From Diplosphaera chodatii (taxonomy: Eukaryota; Chlorophyta; Trebouxiophyceae; Prasiolales; Stichococcaceae), in NCBI GenBank assembly GCA_032358165.1, contig JAALGY010000038.1:1426001-1490000 (forward strand): 64,000 nucleotides of DNA. The letters are read 5' to 3'. Within the stretch, counting starts at the first letter, position 1; each line of letters begins with the position of its first letter. Both the position numbers and the translations under genes were made by a program. Shown here piece after piece: positions 46,411 to 57,887 of this stretch. Below the pieces are notes generated by a model. It ran no database searches and was not told the origin of the DNA. It saw only the letters and a list, made by a program, of their open reading frames with translations.

Positions 46411-48649
46411 ATGATTTTGTCGAATGCCTCCTACAGCGCAGAGCACAGCCGCAAGAAGGTGCGTGCTGAGAGGTGCCTCACAAGACTGGGAGCACGCCTC
46501 CTGCAAACTGCTGTGTGATGTGCCAGATTGTGGCGCAGTGCTCTGCCCATTTCTTTTATATTGCGCATCCGCCTCTAGCGGCTGGACGGCTGCATAGACA
46601 TCGCCAAACGGTTGCCACCAGAATGTGCTGCGGTGCGACTCAGGTCAGGGAGCAGCCACCGGAAAAGCTGCTCACGGACCGCTCCGCATACATCCTATAT
46701 CTAGAGAGCCAGCTCGAGCGCGTGACGGCAGCGTGCATGACTGTGCACTCGTTTGAGGAGCGGCTGGAGGATGTCGCCAGCCACATGCATGCCTTGGACG
46801 AGAAGGTGCGACATCAGCAACTTGGCGGTTTACGGCACTTGCTGAAGTCGCCATTCAGGGGGGGCCAGAACCACCCTGTCTTCCAGAACCCGTATCACCA
46901 CATCAACAGACGGCGGAGACAAGAGGCATGCAGTGAGCAGGCCAGAGCAAGCGCTCAATCAGGCTGCAGTCATGCTGTGAATGAAGGCGTCCACTGATCT
47001 GATGGTTTCTGCTGCAGGTGCTGAACACAGGCCGCCTGGGACGATGCATACAGGAGGATGCGCAGGAGGCAGTTGCAGGGCTGCAATCAACGCAGCACCA
47101 GCTGGCAGACCGCCTGGCGGCGGTCGAGGATGCTGTCCAGGGCCTGCTGAGCAACGACTCGCTTGCCATGGAGGTGCGGCGCAGCTGCTGCCCGTCTTGC
47201 TGGGTCTGTATTGATGGTGCGCCTGTGGATGACTGCTCAAGCGGTGTAAGATATCGTCAATCTGCCTAGCAGAGCTGGCCAGATGCACGGCTGACTGAAC
47301 GCATTGGAATGCAGCAGGCTGTCCCGTCTGGGCGCGATGGCGCCGACAACAGCTTGCAGCTCGAGGGCACACGCCCGCACGTGGCTGCAGACGGTGCCCC
47401 CTTCGGCAGCCATCTGCAGTCGTTGGCTGAGCTGCTCACACCGCACCAGGCATGCCCATACAATGCAATGAATGCAGATGCTCCCACACGAAACGATTTG
47501 ACACGTCTGGCCGCTGACGAATGCAAGTTGACCGACCAGCTCGGGCTGAGTAACCAGCCGCTACTGATCGGTCGACTCCTACTGGCATAGGCACACGAGG
47601 TGCAGGAGGCCGTGGGACATGTGCAGTGCGCCTTCTCAGATATCCGCACATCACTAGCGACGCTACAGCGGAGCAAGGTGGATCGCAGCGCCGCAGCTCC
47701 GGCAGAGCAGCCGCGAGCTGCTCGGCAGCCTGAATCACCCGCAGGCAAGCAGCCTCAAGAGCGGTGTTGGCCCTCTGGCTGTCAGGCCGCAGCTAGCCGA
47801 CCATCAAAAGGCAACACATGGCCCAAGGTGCAGCTGGAGCAGGTGGACCACGGAGGATGGACAGCGCCCATCGAAAGTCAGGGCCCTGCTGGGTGTGCAG
47901 AGGAGCTGCAGCCGCGCAGCCCGTGGCCGCCCGCGCAGCCCGCTCCCAGGCCGCCTGCAGCATGTCATGGCAAGCACAGCAACTCCTGCGACCGGCCCCG
48001 AGCTGCAGCTGCTCAGCGGGACGGCAGCGCACCACCATCCTTGTCGGTTCAGACAGGTGGACAGCAGCGGCAGCAGCCGAACGAACAGCAACACCGCTGG
48101 CATTGGCGAGCCGAGGCAGCAGCATTGCAGGTGCATGCTTGCCTCTTGCGCACCGCAGGCATGGCTGATGTCCTTATGCCAGCCACCCTCAACGAACATG
48201 ATGATCGTAAGGGGTGCAATCCCTCAGGTTCAGCCGGCCGGAGCTCCTCTTTATTTGTTTGGTTTTGGCTGCAGGTGGAGCAGGCAGCCTGCAAGCGGAA
48301 GGCGGCAGCAGGTGGCCACCATGGACCCGGGCCACCCGCTGCTGACATGGCTGTCTGGCAGGGCGCAAGCCGTCGCGCCACAGATGCTGCAGAACCAACA
48401 GCTCCGATGGCTGCTGCCGCACACTATGCCGATGAGAACCAGCAGCGGGATGGAGCAGAACCATGCGACGTGCCTGGGACTGCCAGCTGTCAGCAGTGGC
48501 GGAGGGTTGACCCTCCAAAGGCAAGTAGCGTAGAGTTTGGCGGCACTGCTGGCACACCACATGCCGCTGCTGGTCTGCAGCGACAGCAGCGGCTGCAGCA
48601 GCTGTATCGGGAGCTGCAGCTGCTGGATGGGCAGGCTTTGCAAACTTGA
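46411..48649 (+). CDS. Coiled-coil protein of unknown function
   Basis: Not recognised by family. Exon 1 starts at ATG 46411: MILSNASYSAEHSRKK. It splices in phase at 46645 to VREQPPEKLLTDRSAYILYL and ESQLERVTAACMTVHSFEER, then VASHMHALDEK, a well-formed amphipathic coiled coil. The next exon (47019) continues LNTGRLGRCIQEDAQEAVAG and LADRLAAVEDAVQGLL. Another coil segment is VQEAVGHVQCAFSDIRTSLA near 47600. The second half (47690-48560) is Ala/Gln/Pro/Gly-rich, probably disordered, and ends with a short coil LQRQQRLQQLYRELQLLDG and TGA at 48649. The arrangement of an N-terminal conserved coil and low-complexity tail resembles centrosomal, basal-body or cytoskeletal adaptors, but that is inference. 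Exon limits in the low-complexity half are uncertain. Confidence 0.6.
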
Positions 48650-48783
48650 GTGCGTCAACCCCGTAGGTAATGCGGGTTGCTACCCACCGACTCAAAGCTC
48701 GTCCTGTCATGATTCTGGCAACAATGCACACCAAGCAGACTAAACCTCGGCTGTTCAAGAGCTTGAACAAGCACACAGCAGCA

Positions 48784-48788
48784 TTACA
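48784..48788 (-). other. Chlorophyte poly(A) signal TGTAA (minus strand)
   Basis: TTACA on the + strand, i.e. TGTAA on the minus strand, 24 bases after the stop of the 7TM gene. It lies in the 162-base convergent gap between this gene and the coiled-coil gene. Confidence 0.55.
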
Positions 48789-48811
48789 GTCACAGCAAAG
48801 GACAGCAACGT

Positions 48812-50705
48812 TCAGAACCCATCATCGAAACCGTCGTCTGTGCCACCAATGAAGCCTGACTCCCGCATCTCAGAGTAGTACGCTAAGTCGCTATCAGATT
48901 CTGAGGTCTGGAAGAACTGCACGAAGAACGAGAAGATGTTGACATGCGGACGCAGGTGCAACTTGGAGGTTTTGTGATCCCATGTGATACCAGCAATGGG
49001 CACCTCTGCCAGGAAAGTAACGTAAATCGCAATTGGAAACAATGCATAGTATGCGAACTCAGCTAAGCTGTACACGCAGTATCCCTGCGAGAATGAACAG
49101 AGAGTGCTAAGCCACCAGATGCACCGCTGTGCGTCCATCAAGCTTAGTGGTTCGCAGACTGGTGATGCGTAGTCACTGACTGACCTTGACATTCTTGCTG
49201 CCAAGCAGTAGTGCCCCCAGTGCTGCAAGGAAATTGAACACCCACAAAGCCGCTGCATGGATCAAGGTGGCACAGGATGTGACACACATGGCAAAAGCAC
49301 AGGCCATGGACCGCTCAACATCACTCGAAACTCCACAAGCACCTATGTATCGGAAGAATGACGACTTTGCCGGCAGGAGCTCCTGCAATCTCAAAGATAT
49401 TGCGCGAGTGCCAGACCCAGGGACAAGACGTCGAGAGCCAGCATCATGTACACCAATTGTGTTGCACACGCCTCACCCGCCATTTGGTGTGGGGCAACAC
49501 CAGAATTGCGGTGTACACAGAAAGGAATATCAGCGAGTGCAGCAGCCAGTAGCTCCACTTGGCCCAGCTCAAGTCCCCAGTCGTTGCCTCATCGCCACTG
49601 CAGTGTCATGCCAGTAAGTCGGGACAGTTGTGCGTTTTCTCTGAAATCATGTGCTCCCTGATAAATTTGTCGGTTGTCCTGAGGGAGGGAGCTGAGACTC
49701 ATGCGCACCCGTAGAGGAAGAGTGGGATGTGCATGCCGAACACGATGATGATTTTGAGCAAGGTATCTGCTGCTGCAAAGGTGCCAGAGACGTACAGGGT
49801 CCTGACGAGTGCCTGGGATGGAATGAAAGCGATTGTCAATGTAGCGCTGCAAGTCCTCAAGCACAAGACGTGCAGACGTCGTCTTGTCACTGCGAGTGTC
49901 CCTGCCATATCCACATGCTTGCACCTTCATTGTGATCGACACTGCAGGGCCGGAGGGCCGTCACACCGACATGTCATTGCCAACGCGCACCTCACGCCCT
50001 GTCCTGAGGTACCCCTGGAGCAGAAACACAACGACGGACACCTCCAGCAGCTCCAGGCCGAAGCGGGTGCCGATCCACAGCCAGTTCCACAGCGCAGGGT
50101 GGCTGGCCTCCGTGGAGGCGATTTGCAGCAGGATGCGCAGCACATTCAGCGCTTCCACGGCCCACAGGAACACATAGTATGTGCTCATAATTTGTGAGTG
50201 CGACTGCCTGCGCAAAGCGGCTAGTCTGCCGTCAGAGTGCAAGAATTTTGGTGAGCGCGTACAGCTGTCACAGGCAGACAGAGCCAATCGGGATTGCTGA
50301 TGCGACCAGGCCATGACCCTGTGTCAGCAGCGCACCGCAGCTTCTCCACCGCTGGCCTCGCATTCCATGCCTGCATGCCATGCAGCAATACAATGGTGGG
50401 GAGCTCAGTCGGCATGTGCAGTTGTATCAAGCAAATGCACGTATAGGCGAGCCAGGCCTTCAGGCAAACTCACCAAGAAGACCACGAACGCCTGCAGTGA
50501 GCATAGGGGTGTGGCCAATGAGCGCATGCACCACCGCACGAGTGTGCATGTCGGTCGTCACATTGAACGTTCAATGTGATGCTTGCGTGTGCAGCATGTC
50601 ACACAAGCTCACCAACGTTGGGATGCCGACACTGGCGTTGTAGAACACATATCTGGCGACAGTGTGCGGCGACACAAGAGCCGTGCAGAACGAATGCTGG
50701 TCCAT
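48812..50705 (-). CDS. TPRA1/CAND2-like seven-transmembrane protein
   Basis: Matches the plant CAND2-type / animal TPRA1 (TPRA40) family of 7TM proteins, candidate G-protein-coupled receptors at the plasma membrane. The start ATG at 50705 gives MDQHSFCTALVSPHTVARYV with a possible N-glycosylation site NAS, a short exon AFVVFL (50480), and an exon near 50370 (AWNARPAVEKLRC). Membrane exons: STYYVFLWAVEALNVLRILL, NWLWIGTRFGLELLEVSVVV then FLLQGYLRTGREV (50190-49990), ALVRTLYVSGTFAAADTLLK then IIIVFGMHIPLFLYG (49815-49705), KWSYWLLHSLIFLSVYTAIL (49560), CAFAMCVTSCATLIHAAALW (49300), and EFAYYALFPIAIYVTFLAEV (49060). The C-terminus YYSEMRESGFIGGTDDGFDD matches the family's YYSEMKxAGFF signature. 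Stop TGA at 48814-48812. The ligand is unknown. Confidence 0.82.
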
Positions 50706-51227
50706 CTATGCTGTCAAAGCGGTTGCACGCGTGCTAGAACAGCTCCACATACACCCTGGAAGAGAGGGAGCATAAGATCGTCAAACCACAGTCCGCAGGC
50801 GCGGCGCATGTGGGTGTGCATGCCCTCCCGAAGCACGAACCCAGTGGTGCGGAATGCAGTATGCAGGATCCAGGCAGTAGATCTTGCACGGTCTCGCAAG
50901 TATGATACAGTGGAGCGCCACTGTTGCATTTGCACTCTGCACGTCAAGTGTCATGATCGACGAGACCGCAGGTTGACTACAGCTCCTGCTGACTGTGCAG
51001 TACAGGCACATGTACGGGTCGCCAAGGCCCCCAATATCCCACGGCGTTGGATATGATGCCAATCTTGCTTACAAGAGTCGTCAAACTCTTAGATTGCAGG
51101 GGTGCATAAATCCACACTGTGCGTGCATCCTTTCACAGGTTATTGGCAGGATCGCAGCAAGCTGCACCGTACCAAGTCATTTCCACCACTTCACTGGCCG
51201 AGGAGACGGTGTCCTCACGTCAAGCCT
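50706..51227. other. Intergenic region, minus-strand tandem genes
   Basis: 522 bases between the 7TM start and the ARGLU1-like stop. It should hold the 7TM promoter and the ARGLU1-like 3' UTR. TTACA at 51069-51073 (TGTAA on the minus strand), 155 bases after the ARGLU1-like stop, is a candidate poly(A) signal. An open frame across 50714-50947 is not linked to either gene. Confidence 0.4.
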
Positions 51228-52685
51228 TCACGGGTCTTCCACTATGCGAATCCCCTGATTCTGCCACTTTGGCTGTGCTGCAGAAACCGCAACCTGGCTG
51301 CTGTCGCGGCGCTCGCGTTCCATGGCGGCCTTCTTCTGTGCTTCCTCCACCTGCAAGTCGGGTATCAGGATCATTTGATGTCAGGGGTGTGCCGTGCATG
51401 CAACCCTCAAGAGCAGACTGTGTCAAGCATGCAAGCCCCGGAGGAAATCAGGTCCAGCAGTCAAGGCACATTAGTGCAACAGCACAGATGCAAGAGAGAA
51501 GGCCGGGAGACGGTGAGGTGAAGGCGTGGTTCGGCACCTTGCGCTGGTTTTCGTGGAGGATGCGCTCCAGGTCGTCGGCCTTGCGGCGGCGCTCGTCCTG
51601 CTGCGCGCGCTTGCGGGCCAGCAGGGCGCGCCGCTCCGCCGCCAGCTGCTGCGTCACCTTCTCCTCCAGCGCCCCCCGCTCCTCCTGCGCACCAGAGTTT
51701 ACCAGATGACCGTAGTTTTCAGCCTGTGTGACGGGAATGTGTAATTATCTCGACAGGCAGGCAGCACATGCGAGCCTTGACGTGTCAGACGCTGCTATGC
51801 ACTCCGCCTGGGGTCACATCGGTGCAGCATGGGACGTACTGAGCTGCTCCGCACACCTTCAACCGCTGCTGGATGCGCGCTGCCACCTCGGGCGATGCCA
51901 TCGCCGCCTCTACCTGCCTCTTGACTTCGTCTGCGATCTCCATCGTCATGCGTGCCTCCTCCTCCGCTGCCACTGCCTTCTCCTGCTGCCGCTGCTTCTC
52001 CTGTGCCGCCCTGCAGTCAGCAACAGTGCAGATGTGCCCTATGCAAAGTACAGCAGTGTGCCAGAAGTGGGGTTGGTCTGCAGCATGGGACACTCGCACC
52101 TGGCCTGCTCTGCTGCGGCACCGTCGTCATCGTCCCTGTGTCTCCGAAAGTGCCTGCGCATTGCCGGGGAGCAGCACGGTTGTGAGGATGTGTCAGCACT
52201 GTTAACACCCAAATCCAGCGCATGCTGGTGTACCACGTACCTTTGTGTGTGCTTCACTGCCTTTGGCACCGTCAGTGGCAAGCTGCGGGGATCTGAGCGC
52301 CTGCGTGGCGGGCTGGGGCTGCGGCGGCGGCCTGCCAGAGTCGACATCCATGTCAGCATAGGGGCGAACAAGGAGCTCCCTACTCACGCACAACATGCAG
52401 GAGCGCAGCGCTGCTGTTGCCTGATTGCGCTGGCGAGTGGCTGCGACTGGGGCTTCTGGAGCCGCTCCGGTCGGAGCTGGCCTCGCCACTGCTGCTCCTG
52501 CTTAGGCGCACATGCACAGACGGGCATCAGGTGAGCATGCGGCCTGCTCGCGTACCAGTGCTCCTTGCATGCAGCTCGGACACCGTACATCATGAGCCTG
52601 CAACGGGTATGCAAGTTGCGAGTCCTAGCAGTTGGCACCTGGACCTGCTCCTGCTGCGGTGCCGCTTCCTGGCGTCGCGCACCAT
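51228..52685 (-). CDS. ARGLU1: ARGLU1-like Arg/Glu-rich splicing and transcription coactivator
   Basis: Nuclear protein with an N-terminal RS domain and a C-terminal charged coil. Exon 1 from ATG 52685: MVRDARKRHRSRSRSR. Exon 2 adds SSSGEASSDRSGSRSPSRSH (52500-52430). Exon 3 adds RRRSPSPPRRRSDPRSLPL (52338). Then HFRRHRDDDDGAAAEQ (52155), EKQRQQEKAVAAEEEARMTM with EIADEVKRQVEAAMASPEVA and ARIQQRLK (52013-51863), LAAERRALLARKRAQQDERR with KADDLERILHENQRK (51690-51537), and a final EEAQKKAAMERERR...KWQNQGIRIVEDP with TGA 51230-51228. The LERIL-EN-RK block and the VE.A..S.EV..RI..RL pattern are typical of ARGLU1. Splice phases are consistent across exons 1, 2 and 3-6. Known ARGLU1 binds Mediator and affects alternative splicing; that role is inferred here. 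Confidence 0.8.
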
Positions 52686-53544
52686 GCTGCGGACGACGGT
52701 GCGACAAGTGGAGCGCGATCAAAACGGTCAGCGTGTAGAAGACACTCGAGTGAGAAAACCCGCAAGCTCTCTTGCTATGTCATGCTTTGATCGCACCCTT
52801 GACGCTGAACCAGACCAGAATGCATGCCGCTAACTGGCGTTTGAGCAGCACCAAGTCACAACGTTTGTCAGATGAAACAGGGAGATTGACTTGGGGCGTC
52901 ACGTCAACACATCACACATCGTCGCTACAACACTACTGCATGCTGGCGTAGAGATTTTTGGCCCTGCGGCACCAAGTGCTCAGGCATCAGCGCGAGCTGC
53001 AGTCGGCCTGATTGCCGAAAGGCCTTGCCTTACCTCTGCGATCGGCGCTACAGCTGGAGCACTGATCGAACTAACTGACAACTCGAACTTGAACGTGCGC
53101 CGCGCGCGCCTCGATCCGATCGAGGCAATGCACATCAGCACACAGGCTGCAGACATACAGTAGTAGCCGTGCCAACATAACAACTGGTGCAACGCAGCGT
53201 CGAGGTGGTCACGAAGCCGCTTCCTGAAGGTGTTACTGCACACGGGCAGATGCGCATGCAAACAGCGTCAGCTACAGTTCGATAACAAACCGCTTGCACC
53301 TTGCTCTGCTGCATATTCTGTCCTTCCTGTGATCCGGACGACAGTCAAGTCTGCCTGGGCGCACTGCCATTGTAGAACATGATCAGCCTCTGCCACCAGC
53401 GTCGCGCTGACAATCGGGAGCGCTGCTCGCCAGCAGCGTAGCATTCCTCCATCGTCAGAAATCCGTCTGAAGTATGGAGGCGCACCAGTTGCAATGCTGC
53501 GCTGAGGGGTTGGCGGTGATGCGCGGCTTGGTCCGCCGACGCTA
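52686..53544. promoter_or_regulatory. Divergent intergenic region (ARGLU1-like / GT31)
   Basis: About 860 bases between divergent genes, presumably holding both promoters. The open frames (for example 52891-53163 +) have no domain and I leave them out. Confidence 0.35.
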
Positions 53545-56500
53545 ATGGTCCGCGCAGCAGGCCGCGCCACTCCTGCGTCGGGCCTGCTCCTGCTGTTCTT
53601 CAGCTGCTTGGCTTGCCTTTACGTTGCTGGCAGGTGGGGACCGACCCGATGATCTTCATTGCTTGACCACATGTGGCTTCCACATGCATTGCATTGGGGC
53701 ACATTGCATCATGCAAGGTCAACACCGCCATGATTTGCAGGTTGTGGACGACGACCAGGCTCGTGCATCATTTGGTGGGCAGATGATGGCCTATCTTGCC
53801 TGCATCCGTTACCTTGCGTCCGTTACCTTGTGCGAGCCGTGGTGTATGGAACCTGCTCCACCTCCTCCTTCTGAGAGGCAAAGCGATGCTTTCCCCATGT
53901 CTTGCAGCAAGCACAGCAGCAGGTCCTGGAAGCGGAGCGCCAGGATCTCATATCGGCCGCAAGGCCAACCACTGTTAAGTGCACATCAGCCGCTACTACA
54001 CCCAGTGTCCAGACGCAGGGTCCCAGGTGCAGACCAAGCTCCGCAATACTGAGATGCACATGTCTCAGCATTTGCATGACATTGCTCACTAGGACGTAAT
54101 GTGTTCACCTTGTACTTTGCTGTACAGATCACAGGATGACGGCATACTTTTACAGCATCCGGCGGGCAGCAGATGTGCAACCGTTGGCGGGAGTGGGCAT
54201 TGAACAGGATGTGCCAATCACTGCAGAGGTGCGTGTTTGACAGCCACCATCAGTACCACCAGCAGGCCTTCATCTGGACTGATGTCGACCATCAGTACCA
54301 CCAGCATGCCTTGATCAGGACTGTTATCGACTCTGACAGCTACCACCGGTTCTGGGGATGCCATGCATCAGCCTGCTGCCTGCTCCTTCCCTTTTTGTCA
54401 AGCAGCCTCGCGCGTGAGGTGGCACTGCAGGGGGATGAGGCGCTCCTTGGCGCCGTGGACTCGGTGGAGGCAGGCGAGGTGCGGGGGTGGGCATGCCTCC
54501 GTGGCGCGCCAGCCGAGGGTTTACAGGTGACGCTCCGGCTCACTCGCCATGCCGCCCTTGGCGTGCACCCCTGTTGACGACCACACATATCGAAGTCGTA
54601 CATGCACACCTGACCAACCGTGTCAGCACCCTGGACTACAACGCAAGCTCATGCACACTGTCATGTCTCGCCACCGCAATGCAGGTGCTCACATATGTGG
54701 ACGGCGTCAAGGTGGGTGAGACCAGCGGCGGGGAACAGACACCGCACCTGATGATCAACCGCCTGTGCGAGGGCGAGACGTCGGACAGTGACGGCAGCGT
54801 GTCCACCCGCCTGGGCTTCCGGCAGCAGCTGCCGCCTCTGCCTCCTGGGCGACACCAGGTCGGACATGCAGTGCAGCGTGCACATGACCCGCATGCACTG
54901 GAGTATGGAGGCCTGCAACTCTGCTGCTGTGTTAACCCAGCACTGCAAGTTCTAACGATATAGGTGCGTGCCTTTGTGCGCCGGCCGGGTGACACAGCGA
55001 AGCAAGAGCTCAATCAGTCGCCCGTTCAGTTCATCGAGTCGCCGTACCCATCAGACGCTCAGCAGGCGCTCGCCCGCAAGGATGCAATCATTCGCGTACG
55101 GAACGCGCAGGTGGGGAACGATGGTACATGGTGCGTACTATCGTCCTGCAATAATAGATAAATGGCCCCAGACTAACCTTCAACATTGTCGAACCAACAG
55201 TGATCGAACCTCGCTCCCTGGCTCTTCCCAGGTTTCTGCACTGTGGGACGAGCTGCACACACGGCGCCCATGGCGCACCGCAATCAGCGCCTCCAATCTG
55301 TCCAGCTTTGAGCAGCAAGGCGATGGTGGTGCAAGCGAACCAAAGTACCTCGCCGTCATTGCTATCAACACGGTGTGCCTGCAAGTCGAAAAGAGTCATA
55401 GAGCCCAGATTCAGTCGCTGCGAGACATGCTGGTCGCATGGTTCAGCGCGCAAATGAGACAGGCTCTTTGAAAATGTGTGTCGGGTGCAGGGGTTTTCAG
55501 CACGCGCCCGGCGCGACCTCTTGCGCAAGACTTGGGTGCCGACTGGGCGCGCCCTGCAGCGGCTCGAGGCTGACATGGGCATCGTCATCCGCTTCATCGT
55601 TGGCAGATCGTGAGACGGCAGCATGTGCTGCTCTGGCTGTATCCTGTGCTCTGGTATTGGATTGGACGCACCGACACAGGGCACGTCTGTTTGTGACCTT
55701 GCTCACCTCAATGGTGCAGAGATCAGGCAGACGATCCGCAGGATAGATCAGTACGGGCAGAGACGAAGGAGTTCGGAGACATCATCAGGCTGGACTCCAC
55801 TGACACATATGCCGACCTGGCACTGAAGACGCTCAAGCTGTTTTCCAAGCTGCCCGACAAGTTCGATGCCAGCTTCTACTTCAAGGTGGGTGCTGTCGTT
55901 GTTATGCACAGTGGGAAGCAACAAGCGTTACTCCATATGAATGTCATAATACTCTGGTCTGTGGTACAAGCGAATGGGTGCTGGCCTGTGGCTGATGTGT
56001 CTCAAGCCTGCATAGGTTGACGATGACGTCATTGTCAACGTCAAGGCACTGGCAGAGTATCTGCGGGAGCGGCGGACACGTGGCAACCTGTACATGGTGT
56101 GTGATGGACGCTGGAGGGGCATGAGTCACCACTGCAAGAGCACCGTTGCATGTGTCAGCAAGGCCAGCATGTGCCGTCCCAGCGGTCGCAAGCCAGAATC
56201 ACCACCATTCGCAATGCTCGTAGGGCTGCATGAAGTCGGGCGCAGTGCTGACGGACAAGAAGTACAAGTGGTTCGAGCCGGACGCTTGGCGGTTTGGTGA
56301 CGGCGCGGTACGCCTTCGACCCTGCCTAACATGTTATGGGCTTTGTGGATAGACGCTGGCCATGCTGCTTGCACTCCACTGGGGTGGCCCTGTTGGCTGC
56401 AGGACGGCGGGGCAGCTCAATACATGCGGCATGCCAGCGGCCAGTTCTACGGGGTGTCAGCGCCTGTTGCACGCTACATCAAGCAGAATGCACCCATCCT

Positions 56501-57241
56501 ACACCACTATGCCAACGAGGTGCCTCTTTGTTGAGCATTGTACACACGACACTGCTGGTCATGCACACCAATGGATGTCACACGTTGTCGCCTCAACCCT
56601 GCAAGGTGTGCACATATAGGATATCACCGTGGGCACGTGGATGCTGGGGCTGGATGTTGACTTCGTGAATGAGCGGCGGATGTGCTGCGCCAACGCTGAC
56701 GAGTGTCAGAAGCAGGTTTGTGGGTGCCTTCGGACATCTGCTCCTCTGCACACAACGATAGCTGTTCTCGCATCACCGTGTACCCTATTCCGCTCAGCTG
56801 GTTGACGATAATGGTGCAGAAGCAACACAACCAGGAGTGTCTTGGTTTCTTCGAGATGGCATGCGCTGGCATCTGCAACAGTGAGAAGAGGTGCGACGGT
56901 CAACCCCGCCCCTCTGCCACTGAACATCTGCTTCAGCCTCCCGTTGTTAAACTTGAGCTTTTGAGGGCCATGCTGGTGTATCGCGCAGGCTTGTGCCGTT
57001 GTACAACAAGTGCGTCGCCGGAGAAGCCGATGCTGCTGCGCAGAACATTGCAGGTGATGGGTGGTGTGTTGCTGCTGGTTTCTACATACAACTGACCACC
57101 ACCTACAAGCTAGTCTGCTGGTGTTTGTCTGGTGTGACGTGTGTGCATGCACCACTGCGTGACCCTGCTACCGTGCTGACTGCAGGCTTTGCGCAGCGTT
57201 TGCGAGGCATCAAGGACGCCAGGCAGCCTGATGAACGTTGA
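53545..57241 (+). CDS. GT31 beta-1,3-galactosyltransferase with N-terminal accessory module
   Basis: Golgi type II membrane glycosyltransferase of the plant B3GALT/HPGT group. ATG 53545 starts a signal anchor: RATPASGLLLLFFSCLACLY. A short coil exon VLEAERQDLISAA (53920) links to an accessory module: EVALQGDEALLGAVDSVEAG, EVRGWACLRGAPAEGLQ (54416-54528), VLTYVDGVKVGETSGG (54684) and VRAFVRRPGDTAKQEL (54963). Catalytic domain: PKYLAVIAINT (55340), FSARARRDLLRKTWVPTG (55498), IVIRFIVGRS, GDIIRLDSTDTYADLALKTL with KLFSKLPDKFDASFYFK (55780), DDD motif VDDDVIVNVKALAEYLRERR (56019), CMKSGAVLTDKKYKWFEPDA (56228), QYMRHASGQFYGVSAPVARY (56420), HHYANE, DITVGTWMLGLDVDFVNER with CCANADEC (56620), and ECLGFFEMACAGICNSEKR (56837). 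The C-terminus ends near 57241. Core motifs of GT31 are all present, so it is probably active. The C-terminal splice is uncertain. Confidence 0.82.
54247..54330. repeat. Tandem duplication, 2 x 42 bp, intronic
   Basis: Two adjacent 42-base copies beginning CCATCAGTACCACCAGCA at 54247 and 54289, with a few differences in the second half. They lie in the intron just before the accessory-module exon of the GT31 gene. Confidence 0.8.
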
Positions 57242-57887
57242 GTGACATGCAATTGGCTTGACGTTCCGCAGTTAGATATTCTGTTTTGCCGCAGTAGGCG
57301 GTTTCATCCGAGCGTGCCACTGGTGCTTGCGGCCTCGCCATTTGGTCCCGTTTTCGCTGGTGGCCTCGCCTATCGATTTCAGTCCGTATAGCAACAGTTC
57401 TGACAGCACCGCCACTTTCTGGTAACAGCAAGTTATCACGTACCTTCAGTTGCTTCTTTCAGGCCCATGCCGTTTGATAGGACTCAGCTGGAACCTGCCG
57501 ATCAAGGGGGCTGAAAGAAGCACTCTGGGGCACGCAACTTGCAAACATGCAGTTGGCAAACCTGACCGTCTCGTTCACTGTGCGGTTGTCAGACTTGCAA
57601 GCTTGCGTTCCTGACCCATGTTGATACACCATGAGCGATTGCACTGCCGCTGATGCGACACACGGTCCGGTGTGGCTGGTTTGCAGCTGAGTTGACCCAG
57701 ATCGATTCTTCCATTGGTGCAGCTGCAGGTCGCATCAGCGCAGGTGCACATCGTTTCAGTCACACGTACGCGTGAGCCAGCCATTGTGACAGACTTGAGT
57801 CAGCGCAGCACATACCATCCATGGCGGAGGCGTCCTGAGTTCGTGCTGCCCCGCCGTTTGCCGCAGCAGCTGCTGGCCGTCGCAGGG
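57242..57887. other. Intergenic region, same-strand neighbours
   Basis: About 650 bases between the GT31 gene and the first supported kinase ATG. An open frame leads into the kinase start from about 57714 without an ATG, so an upstream exon or alternative start is possible. Nothing else recognised. Confidence 0.35.

Noticed and set aside
47600..48649. A 349-codon continuous frame as a separate single-exon gene
   Set aside because: It contains internal acceptor/donor pairs and is continuous with the upstream coiled-coil exons. I treat it as the 3' part of the same gene.
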